NCBI GenBank assembly: GCA_024710905.1
Contig: JANJTV010000049.1
Coordinates: forward strand, 1 to 48,671
Length of the DNA: 48,671 nt
Reading direction: 5' to 3'
Source of the DNA: Anaerolineales bacterium
Lineage (GTDB): Bacteria > Chloroflexota > Anaerolineae > Anaerolineales > Villigracilaceae
Shown here: piece by piece, positions 20,121 to 28,317 of the stretch
Layout: every line of letters begins with the position of its first letter
Numbering within the stretch: position 1 is the stretch's first letter
The notes under the pieces: generated by a model
The model's input: only the letters and a program-made list of their open reading frames with translations
What the model was told of the DNA's origin: nothing
Databases searched by the model: none
Position numbers and translations under genes: made by a program

Positions 20121-20987
20121 TCAATCCCGCCGGAAGGGCATAAAGCCCTCGCCCAGCGCTTCATGCGCCGCACCAACCACCATAAAAGCTTTTTCATCGG
20201 CTTCATGGACGATATTCTTTAACAGGGGCACTTCCGAGCGGGTCAACACGCAATACAATACCTGGCGCTGTTCGCCGGTAAACCCGCCCGTCACACTCAT
20301 CATTGTCACCCCACGGTTCATCTCATTCAGGATCTGATCTGCCACGGCCTTTGGCTCCTGGGTAATGATCAAGGCCGTGCGCACCGTGCCGCCGCCTTCC
20401 ATGGTCGTATCCACGACCAACCCGCTGACATACAACGTAATAATGGCATATAACGCCTGCTTCCAGCCAAAGACCAGCCCGGCAGCCAGGATGACCACCG
20501 TATCGGTCATCAGGTAAGACTGCGTCACCGGGATGCCACGCCAGTACACCAAAATCCGCGCCAGGATGTCGCTGCCACCGCTTGTTCCCTGTCCGCGATA
20601 AACCAGTCCATAGCCCACGCCGCTGACCACCGCGCCATACAATGAATTCAGCACCAAGTCATCCGTCAGGCCATTTTGCGGGAAGAACGGCAACCACAGA
20701 AGTGAATCCACAAAAATAGAATAAGTGATGATCGCAAACGCCGTGCGGATGGCAAACTTGCTGCCCCCCAAAAAACGCCAGCCGAGCAAGAAAAGCGGCA
20801 CATTGCCAATGAAAACCATCAGGCCAATCGGCCAACCGGTGAAGTGATTGATGATCTGGGAAATACCGCTGACTCCCCCCGAGGCCAGATTTGCCGGGAC
20901 GAGGAAAATGCGCAAGCCGACAGCCTGCACCAGCGTCCCAAGCATAATAATTAAAATATCCCGCACGGTGGGCCAGTATTTTTTCAT
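20121..20987 (-). CDS. YitT family membrane protein (DUF161 + DUF2179)
   Basis: 288 residues. Residues ~8-200 contain five or six membrane helices with the family signatures NLASGGVSGISQII and RGQGTSGGSDILARIL. The C-terminal ~80 residues are a soluble DUF2179-like domain (ALIITQEPKAVADQI, VLYCVLTRSEVPLLKN). The function of the family is not established. AAGGA precedes the ATG. Last gene of a minus-strand operon with the AAC(3)-fold and enoyl-CoA hydratase genes (gaps 35 and 15 nt). Confidence 0.9.
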   Translation of the reverse strand: MKKYWPTVRDILIIMLGTLVQAVGLRIFLVPANLASGGVSGISQIINHFTGWPIGLMVFIGNVPLFLLGWRFLGGSKFAIRTAFAIITYSIFVDSLLWLPFFPQNGLTDDLVLNSLYGAVVSGVGYGLVYRGQGTSGGSDILARILVYWRGIPVTQSYLMTDTVVILAAGLVFGWKQALYAIITLYVSGLVVDTTMEGGGTVRTALIITQEPKAVADQILNEMNRGVTMMSVTGGFTGEQRQVLYCVLTRSEVPLLKNIVHEADEKAFMVVGAAHEALGEGFMPFRRD

Positions 20988-21022
20988 GTTGTCCTTGTGA
21001 GAAAACTATTCGAGGGGAGGGG

Positions 21023-21826
21023 TCAACCCTGCGCGCGGACGCGGACATGCTCCCGCACAGCCATGCAGCGCTCACATTCGGCCTGCTGGCAGAGCAGGGC
21101 CAACGGGTCTTTCTTGATGCGGTCCATCGTCTTGGCAATTAAGATTCTCAAGGGCAGGGCCAGCACGGTTGCCTCGCCCACCTGGATGCTACGGGTATAG
21201 GGGCGTACATCCGGCTCAATGGCCTGGAATCCGCTCGAGTCACCGGGGAATCCGGGACAGGCCTGTTGTTTGCCATCATCAAGCAAGGCCCAGCGGGTGA
21301 ACTGTTTACGTTTGGCCAGCCGTTCGGCCAGGTGAATGGAGGTGTTTACCGTGTGATCCACCCCCATCAACAACACCCAGCCTTCCTGGTCAGCCAGGTT
21401 CAGGATGGGGGCAAACGGATTCTCGAGGGTCTGTTTCCCAATGGCATCATCCACATTAACGCCCGCAAAAGACAGGATCGGGTGCATCGAACGTTTGGCT
21501 TCAGGCCGTTGGCGCAGGTTCTCGGCCACGCTTCCCATCAGTGAATCAGCGGACATGTCTTTGGTGTACGGAACGGCATGACGATTCCACTCGCGACGCG
21601 AATAATTGATGGCGTTGTTGGCCGGGCCGCCTTCCGGCGTAACCATGGTCTTGTAGGTATGGGTGGGCATCATCACACCCCCAAACGCATAAATCAAGGC
21701 TGTTACCACCGCATCCGGGCCGCCCTCCACATGACCAAAGGCGCGCAGGGAGGCATGCGCAATGACAGGCTTATCTTGCAGCTCAAGCGTTTGGAACGAA
21801 ACGATCAAATCATTAAAGTTGGGCAT
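21023..21826 (-). CDS. AAC(3)-family N-acetyltransferase-like protein
   Basis: 267 residues of the aminoglycoside 3-N-acetyltransferase / YokD fold. Visible features are the N-terminal IAHASLRAFGHVEGG (family: hSSlrsiG.v.GG) and MMPTHTYK with the expected active-site His region, SMHPILSFAG, and GWVLLMGVDHTVNTSIHLAE. Members acetylate amines from acetyl-CoA, but chromosomal ones like this often act on unknown substrates, so drug resistance should not be assumed. The C-terminus is Cys-rich (CQQAECERC), which is unusual. It lies 15 nt after the enoyl-CoA hydratase gene. Confidence 0.85.
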   Translation of the reverse strand: MPNFNDLIVSFQTLELQDKPVIAHASLRAFGHVEGGPDAVVTALIYAFGGVMMPTHTYKTMVTPEGGPANNAINYSRREWNRHAVPYTKDMSADSLMGSVAENLRQRPEAKRSMHPILSFAGVNVDDAIGKQTLENPFAPILNLADQEGWVLLMGVDHTVNTSIHLAERLAKRKQFTRWALLDDGKQQACPGFPGDSSGFQAIEPDVRPYTRSIQVGEATVLALPLRILIAKTMDRIKKDPLALLCQQAECERCMAVREHVRVRAQG

Positions 21827-21841
21827 ACCTGACCGGTAATT

Positions 21842-22615
21842 TTACTTCCCTTTCCAATTGGCCGGGCGTTTTTCAACAAAAGCGCGCATGCCTTCTTTCT
21901 GGTCATCTGTGGAAAACAACTTGTAGAACCGTTCACGCTCATCGGCCAGGCCCGCTTTAAGGGGCAGCTCAAAAGCCTGGTTAATGGCCTGTTTGGCGGC
22001 GGCCACGGCCAGGGGTGCGCGGGCCGCAATCTCCCCGGCCAGTTGCAGGGCTTCATCCAATGTCCGCTCGGCAGGCACGACCCGGTTGACCAATCCAAAT
22101 TGCAGGGCTTCAACCGCAGACAGGGTGCGGTTGTTGAGCACCATTTCCATGGCAATGGCCTTGCCGACAGCGTGGGTCAGGCGTTGGGTGCCGCCCGCGC
22201 CAGGGATGACACCAATGGTGATCTCCGGCTGGCCAAATTTGGCGGTTTCCCCGGCCACAATCATGTCACAGGACATGGCCAGTTCGCAGCCACCCCCCAG
22301 GGCAAAACCGTTTACGGCTGCAATGACCGGCTTGCAGATGGCCAGGATGCCGTCAAAGGAACCGATGAAACTATCCTTGCGCATCTGGGCTTCGCTGGCT
22401 TCCGCCATTTGCTTGATGTCGGCCCCGGCGGCAAAGGCCCGCTCGGAACCGCTGATGACAATCGCACCAACGGCAGGGTCGGCATCGAAGGCCTGCATGG
22501 CCTGGTTGAGTTCGGCCAGCAACTCGCCGTTCAGGGCATTCAGGGCCTGCGGGCGATTCAGGGTGATCAGGCCGACTTTGCCACGCGTTTCGGTGAGAAT
22601 GGTGTTATAGGTCAT
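21842..22615 (-). CDS. Enoyl-CoA hydratase (crotonase family)
   Basis: 257 residues, normal crotonase size. It should add water to 2-enoyl-CoA thioesters in fatty- or amino-acid degradation. Both catalytic glutamates are present: E111 in GGGCELAMSCD and E131 in FGQPEITIGVIPGAGG. The oxyanion-hole segment AFAAGADIKQM is intact, and the C-terminus ends with the usual EGMRAFVEKRPANWKGK. Ribosome site GGAGGAG. First gene of the minus-strand operon. Confidence 0.93.
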   Translation of the reverse strand: MTYNTILTETRGKVGLITLNRPQALNALNGELLAELNQAMQAFDADPAVGAIVISGSERAFAAGADIKQMAEASEAQMRKDSFIGSFDGILAICKPVIAAVNGFALGGGCELAMSCDMIVAGETAKFGQPEITIGVIPGAGGTQRLTHAVGKAIAMEMVLNNRTLSAVEALQFGLVNRVVPAERTLDEALQLAGEIAARAPLAVAAAKQAINQAFELPLKAGLADERERFYKLFSTDDQKEGMRAFVEKRPANWKGK

Positions 22616-22641
22616 GGGCTCCTCCAGTGGGATACAGTAGA

Positions 22642-22647
22642 ATTATA
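22642..22647 (-). promoter_or_regulatory. -10 box of the enoyl-CoA hydratase operon
   Basis: TATAAT on the minus strand, giving a leader of ~20 nt with a strong GGAGGAG site. Confidence 0.5.
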
Positions 22648-22720
22648 GTACACCCGCCGGTCTGCACCCGGGCTGTTTTCTACGCCGGATGGGTGAAACT
22701 TTAACCCAAAGGAGTTTTTT

Positions 22721-23143
22721 ATGTCCCTGCTGCTTACTATACACTCAATCATCCGCTGGTTGATCCTCCTGGCGGCCCTGGCGGTTGTCATCCGGTTTGC
22801 CATTGGCTGGTGGAAAAAACAACCTTTCGACGGGGTGGCGCGCGGCCTGTCCTCGGCTTTTTCCGGACTGATGGACACCCAGTGGCTGATTGGCCTGTTG
22901 TTCTTCATCTGGAACGGCCTGGCCATTGAAAATGGTTTCGCAATTCGCCAGCGCTGGGAGCACCTTGTCATTATGACCATTGCGGTGGTGGTGGCGCACC
23001 TGCCCGCAATGTGGAAGAAAAAAGAAGGTGACCTTCGATACCGCAACGGCTTGTTTGCCGTCCTGGCTGCCTTGGTTCTGGTCGTGGTGGGCATCTCGCT
23101 CCTGCCCGGTAATCGCTGGCTTACCATTAGTGGTTTGTTCTAG
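22721..23143 (+). CDS. Four-helix integral membrane protein, unknown function
   Basis: 140 residues almost entirely membrane-embedded: helices around 4-28, 48-68, 80-98 and 110-128. His8 near the start of helix 1 (IHSIIRWL), His81 and His93 in helix 3 recall heme-ligating positions of small membrane cytochromes, but I see no proof. AAAGGAG precedes the ATG. Its stop is directly followed by the ATG of the MFS transporter, so the two are translationally coupled. Confidence 0.7.
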   Translation: MSLLLTIHSIIRWLILLAALAVVIRFAIGWWKKQPFDGVARGLSSAFSGLMDTQWLIGLLFFIWNGLAIENGFAIRQRWEHLVIMTIAVVVAHLPAMWKKKEGDLRYRNGLFAVLAALVLVVVGISLLPGNRWLTISGLF

Positions 23144-24448
23144 ATGCATTCCACAGAAATCACCGATAAACTGGATGTGCGAAAAATCCTGCCCATCCTG
23201 GTCATTATATTTGTAGACCTGCTGGGTCTTTCGATCATTATTCCCCTGCTGCCATTGTATGCCGCCCGCTACGGTGCGGATGCATTAATGGTCGGCATCT
23301 TGAGCGCCAGTTATCCGCTGATGCAATTTGTCGGTGCGCCGATCCTCGGACGCCTGTCTGACCGTTTTGGCCGCCGCCCGGTACTGATTGCCAGCCAGGT
23401 TGGCACGTTGAGCGGGTTCATCCTGCTGGCGTACGCCAACTCGTTGTTCTTGCTCTTTATCAGCCGCATCATTGACGGACTTTCCGGTGCCAATATTGCC
23501 ACCGCTCAGGCCGTGGTCAGTGACGTGACCAACGAAAAAACACGCACCCAGGGGCTCGGCCTGATCGGTGCGGCCTTCGGGCTGGGATTCATTATGGGGC
23601 CAATTATTGCCTTCACCACCCTGGCTCTGACCGGCGGGAATTACCAGATGGTGGCATTTGCAGCCGCCTTCTTTTCGTTCTGCTCCATCCTGCTGACATA
23701 TTTCATGCTGCCCGAAACGCTGGATAAAGAGAAGGCCACTGCACATCGTGCCCGACGCGCCTTTACCTGGGATGGCCTGCGGGAAGCCCTGTCCCGCCCA
23801 CAGGTGGGGTTGCTACTGGTGCTGATGTTCGCCCAGCAGCTGGCCTTCGGCGGGTATGAGCAGTTCTTCTCTTTGTTCACCCTCAACCGGCTGGGCATGG
23901 GCGCAACCGATACCTCCGGGCTGTTTGTACTGGCCGGGTTATTTATTGTTGTCATCCAGGGCGGGTTTGTCGGCCGCTGGAGCAAAAAATATGGCGACCG
24001 CTGGCTGGTGATGGTCGGTCTATCCGCGCTGGCGGTCGGGCTGGTTCTGACAGCACTCACCCCGCAATCGCCCGTGCCGTGGTATGACCGGGCTGCGATT
24101 ACTGCCGAAGTGGCCGGGGGGCACGGGCAGGAGATTAACGTCCCGCTGCCCGAAGAAACCAATCGCAGCTGGCTGGGCATCGGCTGGATGTTGCTAGCCA
24201 GCATCCCGGCGGCGCTGGGGGGCGGGGTGCTGCACCCGGCCATCAACAGCCTGATTTCAAAAAACGCAGAGTCGAGCGAAATTGGCGGCACCCTGGGCAT
24301 GTCGGCATCCATGTACAGCCTGGGGAACGCGATTGCGCCATTGTTCTACGGCTCACTCTTCCAGTGGTTCGGTGCGCCGGTGCCCTTCCTGGCGGGCGGA
24401 TTGTTGCTGGGATTGTTATGGATACTGGCAACCAGGCGGGTTAAGTAA
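23144..24448 (+). CDS. MFS transporter, TetA-like drug:H+ antiporter group
   Basis: 434 residues, 12 predicted membrane helices. Motif A is clear in the first cytoplasmic loop (GRLSDRFGRRPVL), and NIATAQAVVSDVTNEKTR plus GLIGAAFGLGFIMGP match the TCR/Tet group of 12-helix exporters. A ~40-residue hydrophilic insertion (residues ~308-345) sits between late helices. Substrate cannot be predicted. It starts immediately after the preceding membrane protein. Confidence 0.9.
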   Translation: MHSTEITDKLDVRKILPILVIIFVDLLGLSIIIPLLPLYAARYGADALMVGILSASYPLMQFVGAPILGRLSDRFGRRPVLIASQVGTLSGFILLAYANSLFLLFISRIIDGLSGANIATAQAVVSDVTNEKTRTQGLGLIGAAFGLGFIMGPIIAFTTLALTGGNYQMVAFAAAFFSFCSILLTYFMLPETLDKEKATAHRARRAFTWDGLREALSRPQVGLLLVLMFAQQLAFGGYEQFFSLFTLNRLGMGATDTSGLFVLAGLFIVVIQGGFVGRWSKKYGDRWLVMVGLSALAVGLVLTALTPQSPVPWYDRAAITAEVAGGHGQEINVPLPEETNRSWLGIGWMLLASIPAALGGGVLHPAINSLISKNAESSEIGGTLGMSASMYSLGNAIAPLFYGSLFQWFGAPVPFLAGGLLLGLLWILATRRVK

Positions 24449-24453
24449 CACGA

Positions 24454-24480
24454 TAAAGGCGCACAGTTCGTGCGCCTTTA
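24454..24480. terminator. Bidirectional terminator, MFS gene and HAD gene
   Basis: Perfect 11-bp stem (24454-24464 with 24470-24480), 5-nt loop. Its right arm overlaps the stop codon of the converging minus-strand HAD gene. Confidence 0.82.
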
Positions 24481-25140
24481 CTTTAATATCCTGCCCAAAT
24501 CAGTTGTTGTTTCCAGCAGTTCATCCGCTCCGCTGCGCCACAACTCTTCCAATTCGCCAAAGCCGCACAGCACCCCCACCGTTTGCGCCCCGGCAGCCCT
24601 GCCCGAGCGAATATCCACCGTGGTGTCCCCGATCATTAGGCAATTCCTAGGTTTGACGCCCATCGCTCGCGCCGCATACAACACCGGGTCAGGGTACGGC
24701 TTGGTATGCTCGGCGGTCAGGGCAGTCACAATCACTTCAAAACAATCGGTCAGGGCAAACGAATCCAAAAAAGCCAAGGTAGATTTTTCATCACGCGCTG
24801 AGACAACCGCCATAGGGTACTTCTTGTGCAGCTTCTTCAGAAGCCTGTCCACCCCTGGCACCAGCATAAAATGCTTCATCGGGCGCGGGCGGCGGCGATT
24901 CAGCCACTCCCACAGGCCCAGTAGTTCGTCATCCAGCCCCAGTGTATCGGGTAGGCCCATCAGCGCGTTTCCCGGGGCTTCGGCCCACATCACAAAACGG
25001 CGGGCAGCCGCATAGGAGTCTGTTCCGGGCAGCAACCTGAAAAACGGCTCAAAGCGCAAGACGTACAGGTCATCCGTATCGCTGAGCGTCCCATCCACAT
25101 CAAAACACAGCGCCTGAACTCGGTCTGCATCTATGCCCAT
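24478..25140 (-). CDS. HAD-superfamily phosphatase (phosphoglycolate-phosphatase-like)
   Basis: 220-residue haloacid-dehalogenase hydrolase. Motif I is CFDVDGTLSDTD (nucleophile D14, D16), motif II VVSARDEKST, and motifs III/IV run from TKPYPDPVLYAARAMG to MIGDTTVDIRSGR. A helical cap lies between motifs I and II. The substrate is not evident. ATG 25140 gives a normal HAD N-terminus; the longer in-frame opening reads across a promoter and a small upstream gene. It overlaps that gene's stop by 10 nt. Confidence 0.88.
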   Translation of the reverse strand: MGIDADRVQALCFDVDGTLSDTDDLYVLRFEPFFRLLPGTDSYAAARRFVMWAEAPGNALMGLPDTLGLDDELLGLWEWLNRRRPRPMKHFMLVPGVDRLLKKLHKKYPMAVVSARDEKSTLAFLDSFALTDCFEVIVTALTAEHTKPYPDPVLYAARAMGVKPRNCLMIGDTTVDIRSGRAAGAQTVGVLCGFGELEELWRSGADELLETTTDLGRILK

Positions 25141-25250
25141 AGCAAAAGCGCCACAACCCCCACCAGCACCAGGCTGGCAAAGAAGGCAAAGACCAGCGTC
25201 ATCACGCCGCAAGAAACAAGCATTTCTCGCCAGATCGGTTTTTCTTCCAT
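25131..25250 (-). CDS. 39-residue single-helix membrane peptide
   Basis: MEEKPIWREMLVSCG followed by a ~22-residue hydrophobic helix ending at ...LLLWA. No family recognised. The ATG at 25250 sits at the predicted transcription start of a TGC-TACAAT promoter, without a leader. Its stop overlaps the HAD start by 10 nt, so it may act as a leader cistron bringing ribosomes to the HAD gene. Confidence 0.6.
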   Translation of the reverse strand: MEEKPIWREMLVSCGVMTLVFAFFASLVLVGVVALLLWA

Positions 25251-25256
25251 CCCCGT

Positions 25257-25265
25257 ATTGTAGCA
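25257..25265 (-). promoter_or_regulatory. Extended -10, leaderless promoter (membrane peptide/HAD)
   Basis: TGC-TACAAT on the minus strand with only six nucleotides between the hexamer and the ATG. Confidence 0.6.
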
Positions 25266-25312
25266 TGAAGGATATACGCATAGGGCCAAATTTTGGGCTT
25301 TTTGGGTGCCTG

Positions 25313-25321
25313 TGCTATACT
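25313..25321 (+). promoter_or_regulatory. Extended -10, leaderless promoter of the ThrC-like operon
   Basis: The core reads TGC-TATACT (25313-25321) with seven nucleotides to the ATG at 25329, so the mRNA should start at or next to the start codon. It is divergent from the HAD promoter within a 78-bp gap. Confidence 0.6.
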
Positions 25322-25328
25322 TTTTTTG

Positions 25329-26252
25329 ATGACGCTGCCTGAAAGCGCACTGAGCCACCTGGCCTGTCCGGCCTGTGAACGCATAGAAAATGCAGATGGA
25401 ATACACACCACCTGCCCGGCCTGCGGATCGCCCCTACTGGCCAGCTACAATCTGGAAGGGTTAGAGGGCGAGCTCACCAAAGGCGTGGCCGCCTCCAAAA
25501 AGCATGGACTGTGGCGATGGGCCGGGTTGCTGCCAGTACGCAGACCTTTTTACAGGTTGCAAAGCGGCTTGGGAGAAAGCCCCCTGTTGCGGTTGGAAAA
25601 CCTGGGCAAACAACTGGGCCTGGCGCACCTGTATCTTAAAAACGAACAAGACCTTGAAGAACGACGGTTGGTTGTGGCACTCTCCCGTGCACTGGAACTG
25701 GGCCTGCGCAAAGTGACCCCCGCATCTGACACCCTGGAAAGGCTGGCAAGCCGCGCACGGATACAGGTCGCCCTCGGCGGATTTGACCTGTCAATATGGC
25801 AAGAACCCTACGGGCTTGAAGGCCTGAAAACCTGCGCACTGGAAATTGCCGAAGCATTTGGCTGGCAGCTGCCCGATGTGCTGGTTGCGCCAGACGAAGC
25901 AATGCTGGTGGCTGCTTGGAAAGCCTTTGAGGAAACCCGGACACTTGGCCTGACGGGTGAAAAACGCCCGCGTATGGTCACTGTGCAGGCCGGGGAGGCA
26001 CACCCGCTGGCACAGGCCGTGCTGGAACAAAGTAACGGTATCTCCCTACCAGTGAGCACGGAGGAGATCGCCTCCCAGCACAAAAACCTGGCCGCCAGCG
26101 AGGGCATCCTGCCCAGTCCGCCAGGCGCAGCAGGGCTGGCCGTGCTCAAGCAATTATTGACTCGCAAGTGGCTTATGCCTGGTGAACGGGTTGTATTAAT
26201 CAATACTGGCAATGGTTTGAACTTTTTACGAGGCAAAAATGGCAGCCAATGA
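25329..26252 (+). CDS. Threonine-synthase-like protein lacking the PLP site
   Basis: 307 residues, fold of threonine synthase. An N-terminal zinc ribbon (C13/C16, C29/C32) leads into GESPLLRLENLGKQLGLAHLYLKNE, a good match to ThrC. The PLP-lysine block NPTGSFKxRG that should follow is missing: the sequence goes KNEQDLEERRLVVALSRALELG. About 40 residues including the GNAAAA region are deleted, and the Gly-rich phosphate loop reads APDEAMLVAA where ThrC has a TGGGTG-type loop. WQEPYGLEGLKT, EIAEAFGWQLPD and KRPRMVTVQ remain. It is therefore unlikely to be catalytic; a ligand-binding or regulatory role is inference. No ribosome site; the promoter predicts leaderless translation. It overlaps the kinase gene by 14 nt. 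Confidence 0.8.
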   Translation: MTLPESALSHLACPACERIENADGIHTTCPACGSPLLASYNLEGLEGELTKGVAASKKHGLWRWAGLLPVRRPFYRLQSGLGESPLLRLENLGKQLGLAHLYLKNEQDLEERRLVVALSRALELGLRKVTPASDTLERLASRARIQVALGGFDLSIWQEPYGLEGLKTCALEIAEAFGWQLPDVLVAPDEAMLVAAWKAFEETRTLGLTGEKRPRMVTVQAGEAHPLAQAVLEQSNGISLPVSTEEIASQHKNLAASEGILPSPPGAAGLAVLKQLLTRKWLMPGERVVLINTGNGLNFLRGKNGSQ

Positions 26253-28296
26253 CCGTTCTGCAATCGAGTTATTGTTCCGGGTCAGCCGCGAGTTTGCCAC
26301 CGCGCTGGACCTGAAAACCGTGCTGACGCGGGTCTTGTTCGCCGCGATTGAAAATGTGGGCGGCGAACGCGGCAGTGTGATTGTGTTGGATGACAATGGC
26401 CGAGCAGTGGATTCTGCAATCGTCTACGGCAACCAACTGCGCGAATCGACCACCCTGCAATTACGCGACACCATAGACCGCGGCCTGGCCGGTTGGGTTG
26501 TCCGGAGCAGGCAAGGGGCGCTGGTTCCTGATACAAGCAAGGATGAACGCTGGTTACGCCGCGAAGATGATGCCGTCGATAAAAGTGGCGCAAAATCGGC
26601 CATGTGTGTACCCCTGCTCTCACGTGAAAAACTGGTTGGTGTGCTCACCCTGGTGCACCCGGTTCCCAAAGCCTACGATGACTCGCACCTTGAGTTGATG
26701 CAGGCCATTGCCGACCAGGCGGGCATTTCCATTTTGAACGCCCGGCTGTATGCCGAAAGCCAGCGCCAGGCGCGCGTGATGACCGCCCTGGCCGAAAGCG
26801 CCGCATCCATCAATACATCCCTGCGCACTGAGCAAGCCTTTGAGCGCATCCTGAACCAGACTCGCCAGGCCCTGCAGGTGGATACAGCCGCCATCGGGCT
26901 GGTGGATGCCAGCGGCGAACTTGTCTTCCAAGCAGCCAGCGGAGAAGGGGCCGATGCCATTCGCGGAAAGCGCATCCGTAATCAGGGTGGCGTAGCCGGG
27001 AAAGTAATCGCCGAAGGGCGCGGGCTGGTGGTGCAAAACACCAGCGAAGAAACCCTGCTGGATGCCGCCGAGAAAGCCATCGGACGAGTGCGCGCCGTAT
27101 GTTGCGCCCCCATCCATGCCCAGGGAAAGGTAATCGGCGTCCTGGAGGCCTTTAACCCAACCAACAAGGTGTTCGATGTCGACGCCCTGCTGGTGCTCAC
27201 CGGCCTGGGCAGCCTGGCCGGGACGACCATCCAGAATGCCCAGTTTTTTGAGCAACTGGATGACGCCCATCGCCGCTATCGTGACCTGTTTGAAGACAGT
27301 ATTGATCCGATCTTCATCACCGATCTGGAAGGGCACATCTTGGAAGCCAACCTTCAGGCCATGCAGTCTGCTGGCTACACCCAGGATGACCTGCGAAAAA
27401 TGACCATTGACCAGGTCCACGAGGTTGATTTCACAAAAACCGGCAACATTTATGAAAAAGTTGCTGAAAAAACCCTTTCTTATGAATCAGGCTTGGTCAG
27501 TAAAGATGGTGAAAAATTACCTGTCCAGGTCTACGCCCGCCGCGTGAAATTTGACGACGCTGAATCGATCCAGTGGATTTTGCGCGACATCCGCGAACGG
27601 AAGGAACTGGACAGCCTGCGCGAAGACCTGACCGCCATGATCTATCACGACCTACGCTCACCGCTGGCGAACATCCTCTCCAGCGTGGAATTGATGAGCG
27701 ACATGTTCAGCGACGAAGAGCGCGAAAGCGGCCTTTCGATTGCCAAAATTGCCAACCTTTCCATCGACCGCATCCAGCGTCTGGTAAATTCACTATTGGA
27801 TGTCAACCGTCTAGAACAAAACCAGCCGATTGGCTCGCGAAAACCGGCCAGTTTTGACGACATCCTGGGGGATGCGCTGGAAGCAGTCCAACCACGCGCC
27901 ACCGACCGCCAGCAATTGATTAAGGCAAACGTCGCCGTGCGTGGGCTGACCGTTAACGTCGATGCAGACATGATTCGTCGTGTCTTAATCAATCTGCTCG
28001 AAAATGCCGTCAAATATACGCCTGCCAAGAGCCAGATCGATCTCAGCGCGATTGTGGATGGCGACTGGCTGAACGTGGCTGTGCAGGATAACGGCCCTGG
28101 CATCCCTGAAAGTGAATGGGAACGCATTTTTGATAAATACACCAGACTGAAAGCAGGCGGGATGACTGGTGGACTGGGCGTAGGGCTGGCCTTTTGCAAA
28201 CTGGCCGTCCAGGCCCACGGCGGCAGAATCTGGGTGGAGAACGCCCCCCAGCGCGGTTCGCGCTTTGTCTTTACCCTGCCGCTTCACAAGGAATAA
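26239..28296 (+). CDS. GAF-GAF-PAS sensor histidine kinase, cytosolic
   Basis: 685 residues, no membrane helices. GAF 1 spans ~10-165, GAF 2 ~185-340, PAS ~350-455 (YRDLFEDSIDPIFITDLEGH). HisKA carries H470 in IYHDLRSPLANIL. HATPase_c has NLLENAVKYTP, DNGPGIPESEWERIFDKY and GGLGVGLAFCKLAVQAHGG. All catalytic boxes are present. No response regulator is adjacent. The start lies inside the ThrC-like gene, so translation is coupled; that protein might feed a signal to the kinase, which is inference. Confidence 0.93.
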   Translation: MAANDRSAIELLFRVSREFATALDLKTVLTRVLFAAIENVGGERGSVIVLDDNGRAVDSAIVYGNQLRESTTLQLRDTIDRGLAGWVVRSRQGALVPDTSKDERWLRREDDAVDKSGAKSAMCVPLLSREKLVGVLTLVHPVPKAYDDSHLELMQAIADQAGISILNARLYAESQRQARVMTALAESAASINTSLRTEQAFERILNQTRQALQVDTAAIGLVDASGELVFQAASGEGADAIRGKRIRNQGGVAGKVIAEGRGLVVQNTSEETLLDAAEKAIGRVRAVCCAPIHAQGKVIGVLEAFNPTNKVFDVDALLVLTGLGSLAGTTIQNAQFFEQLDDAHRRYRDLFEDSIDPIFITDLEGHILEANLQAMQSAGYTQDDLRKMTIDQVHEVDFTKTGNIYEKVAEKTLSYESGLVSKDGEKLPVQVYARRVKFDDAESIQWILRDIRERKELDSLREDLTAMIYHDLRSPLANILSSVELMSDMFSDEERESGLSIAKIANLSIDRIQRLVNSLLDVNRLEQNQPIGSRKPASFDDILGDALEAVQPRATDRQQLIKANVAVRGLTVNVDADMIRRVLINLLENAVKYTPAKSQIDLSAIVDGDWLNVAVQDNGPGIPESEWERIFDKYTRLKAGGMTGGLGVGLAFCKLAVQAHGGRIWVENAPQRGSRFVFTLPLHKE

Positions 28297-28317
28297 ATTT
28301 TCGTCTTAGGAGTTGTC

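Noticed and set aside
21023..21826. Aminoglycoside resistance gene
   Set aside because: The fold matches AAC(3), but the context is metabolic and many chromosomal members do not act on drugs, so resistance is not claimed.
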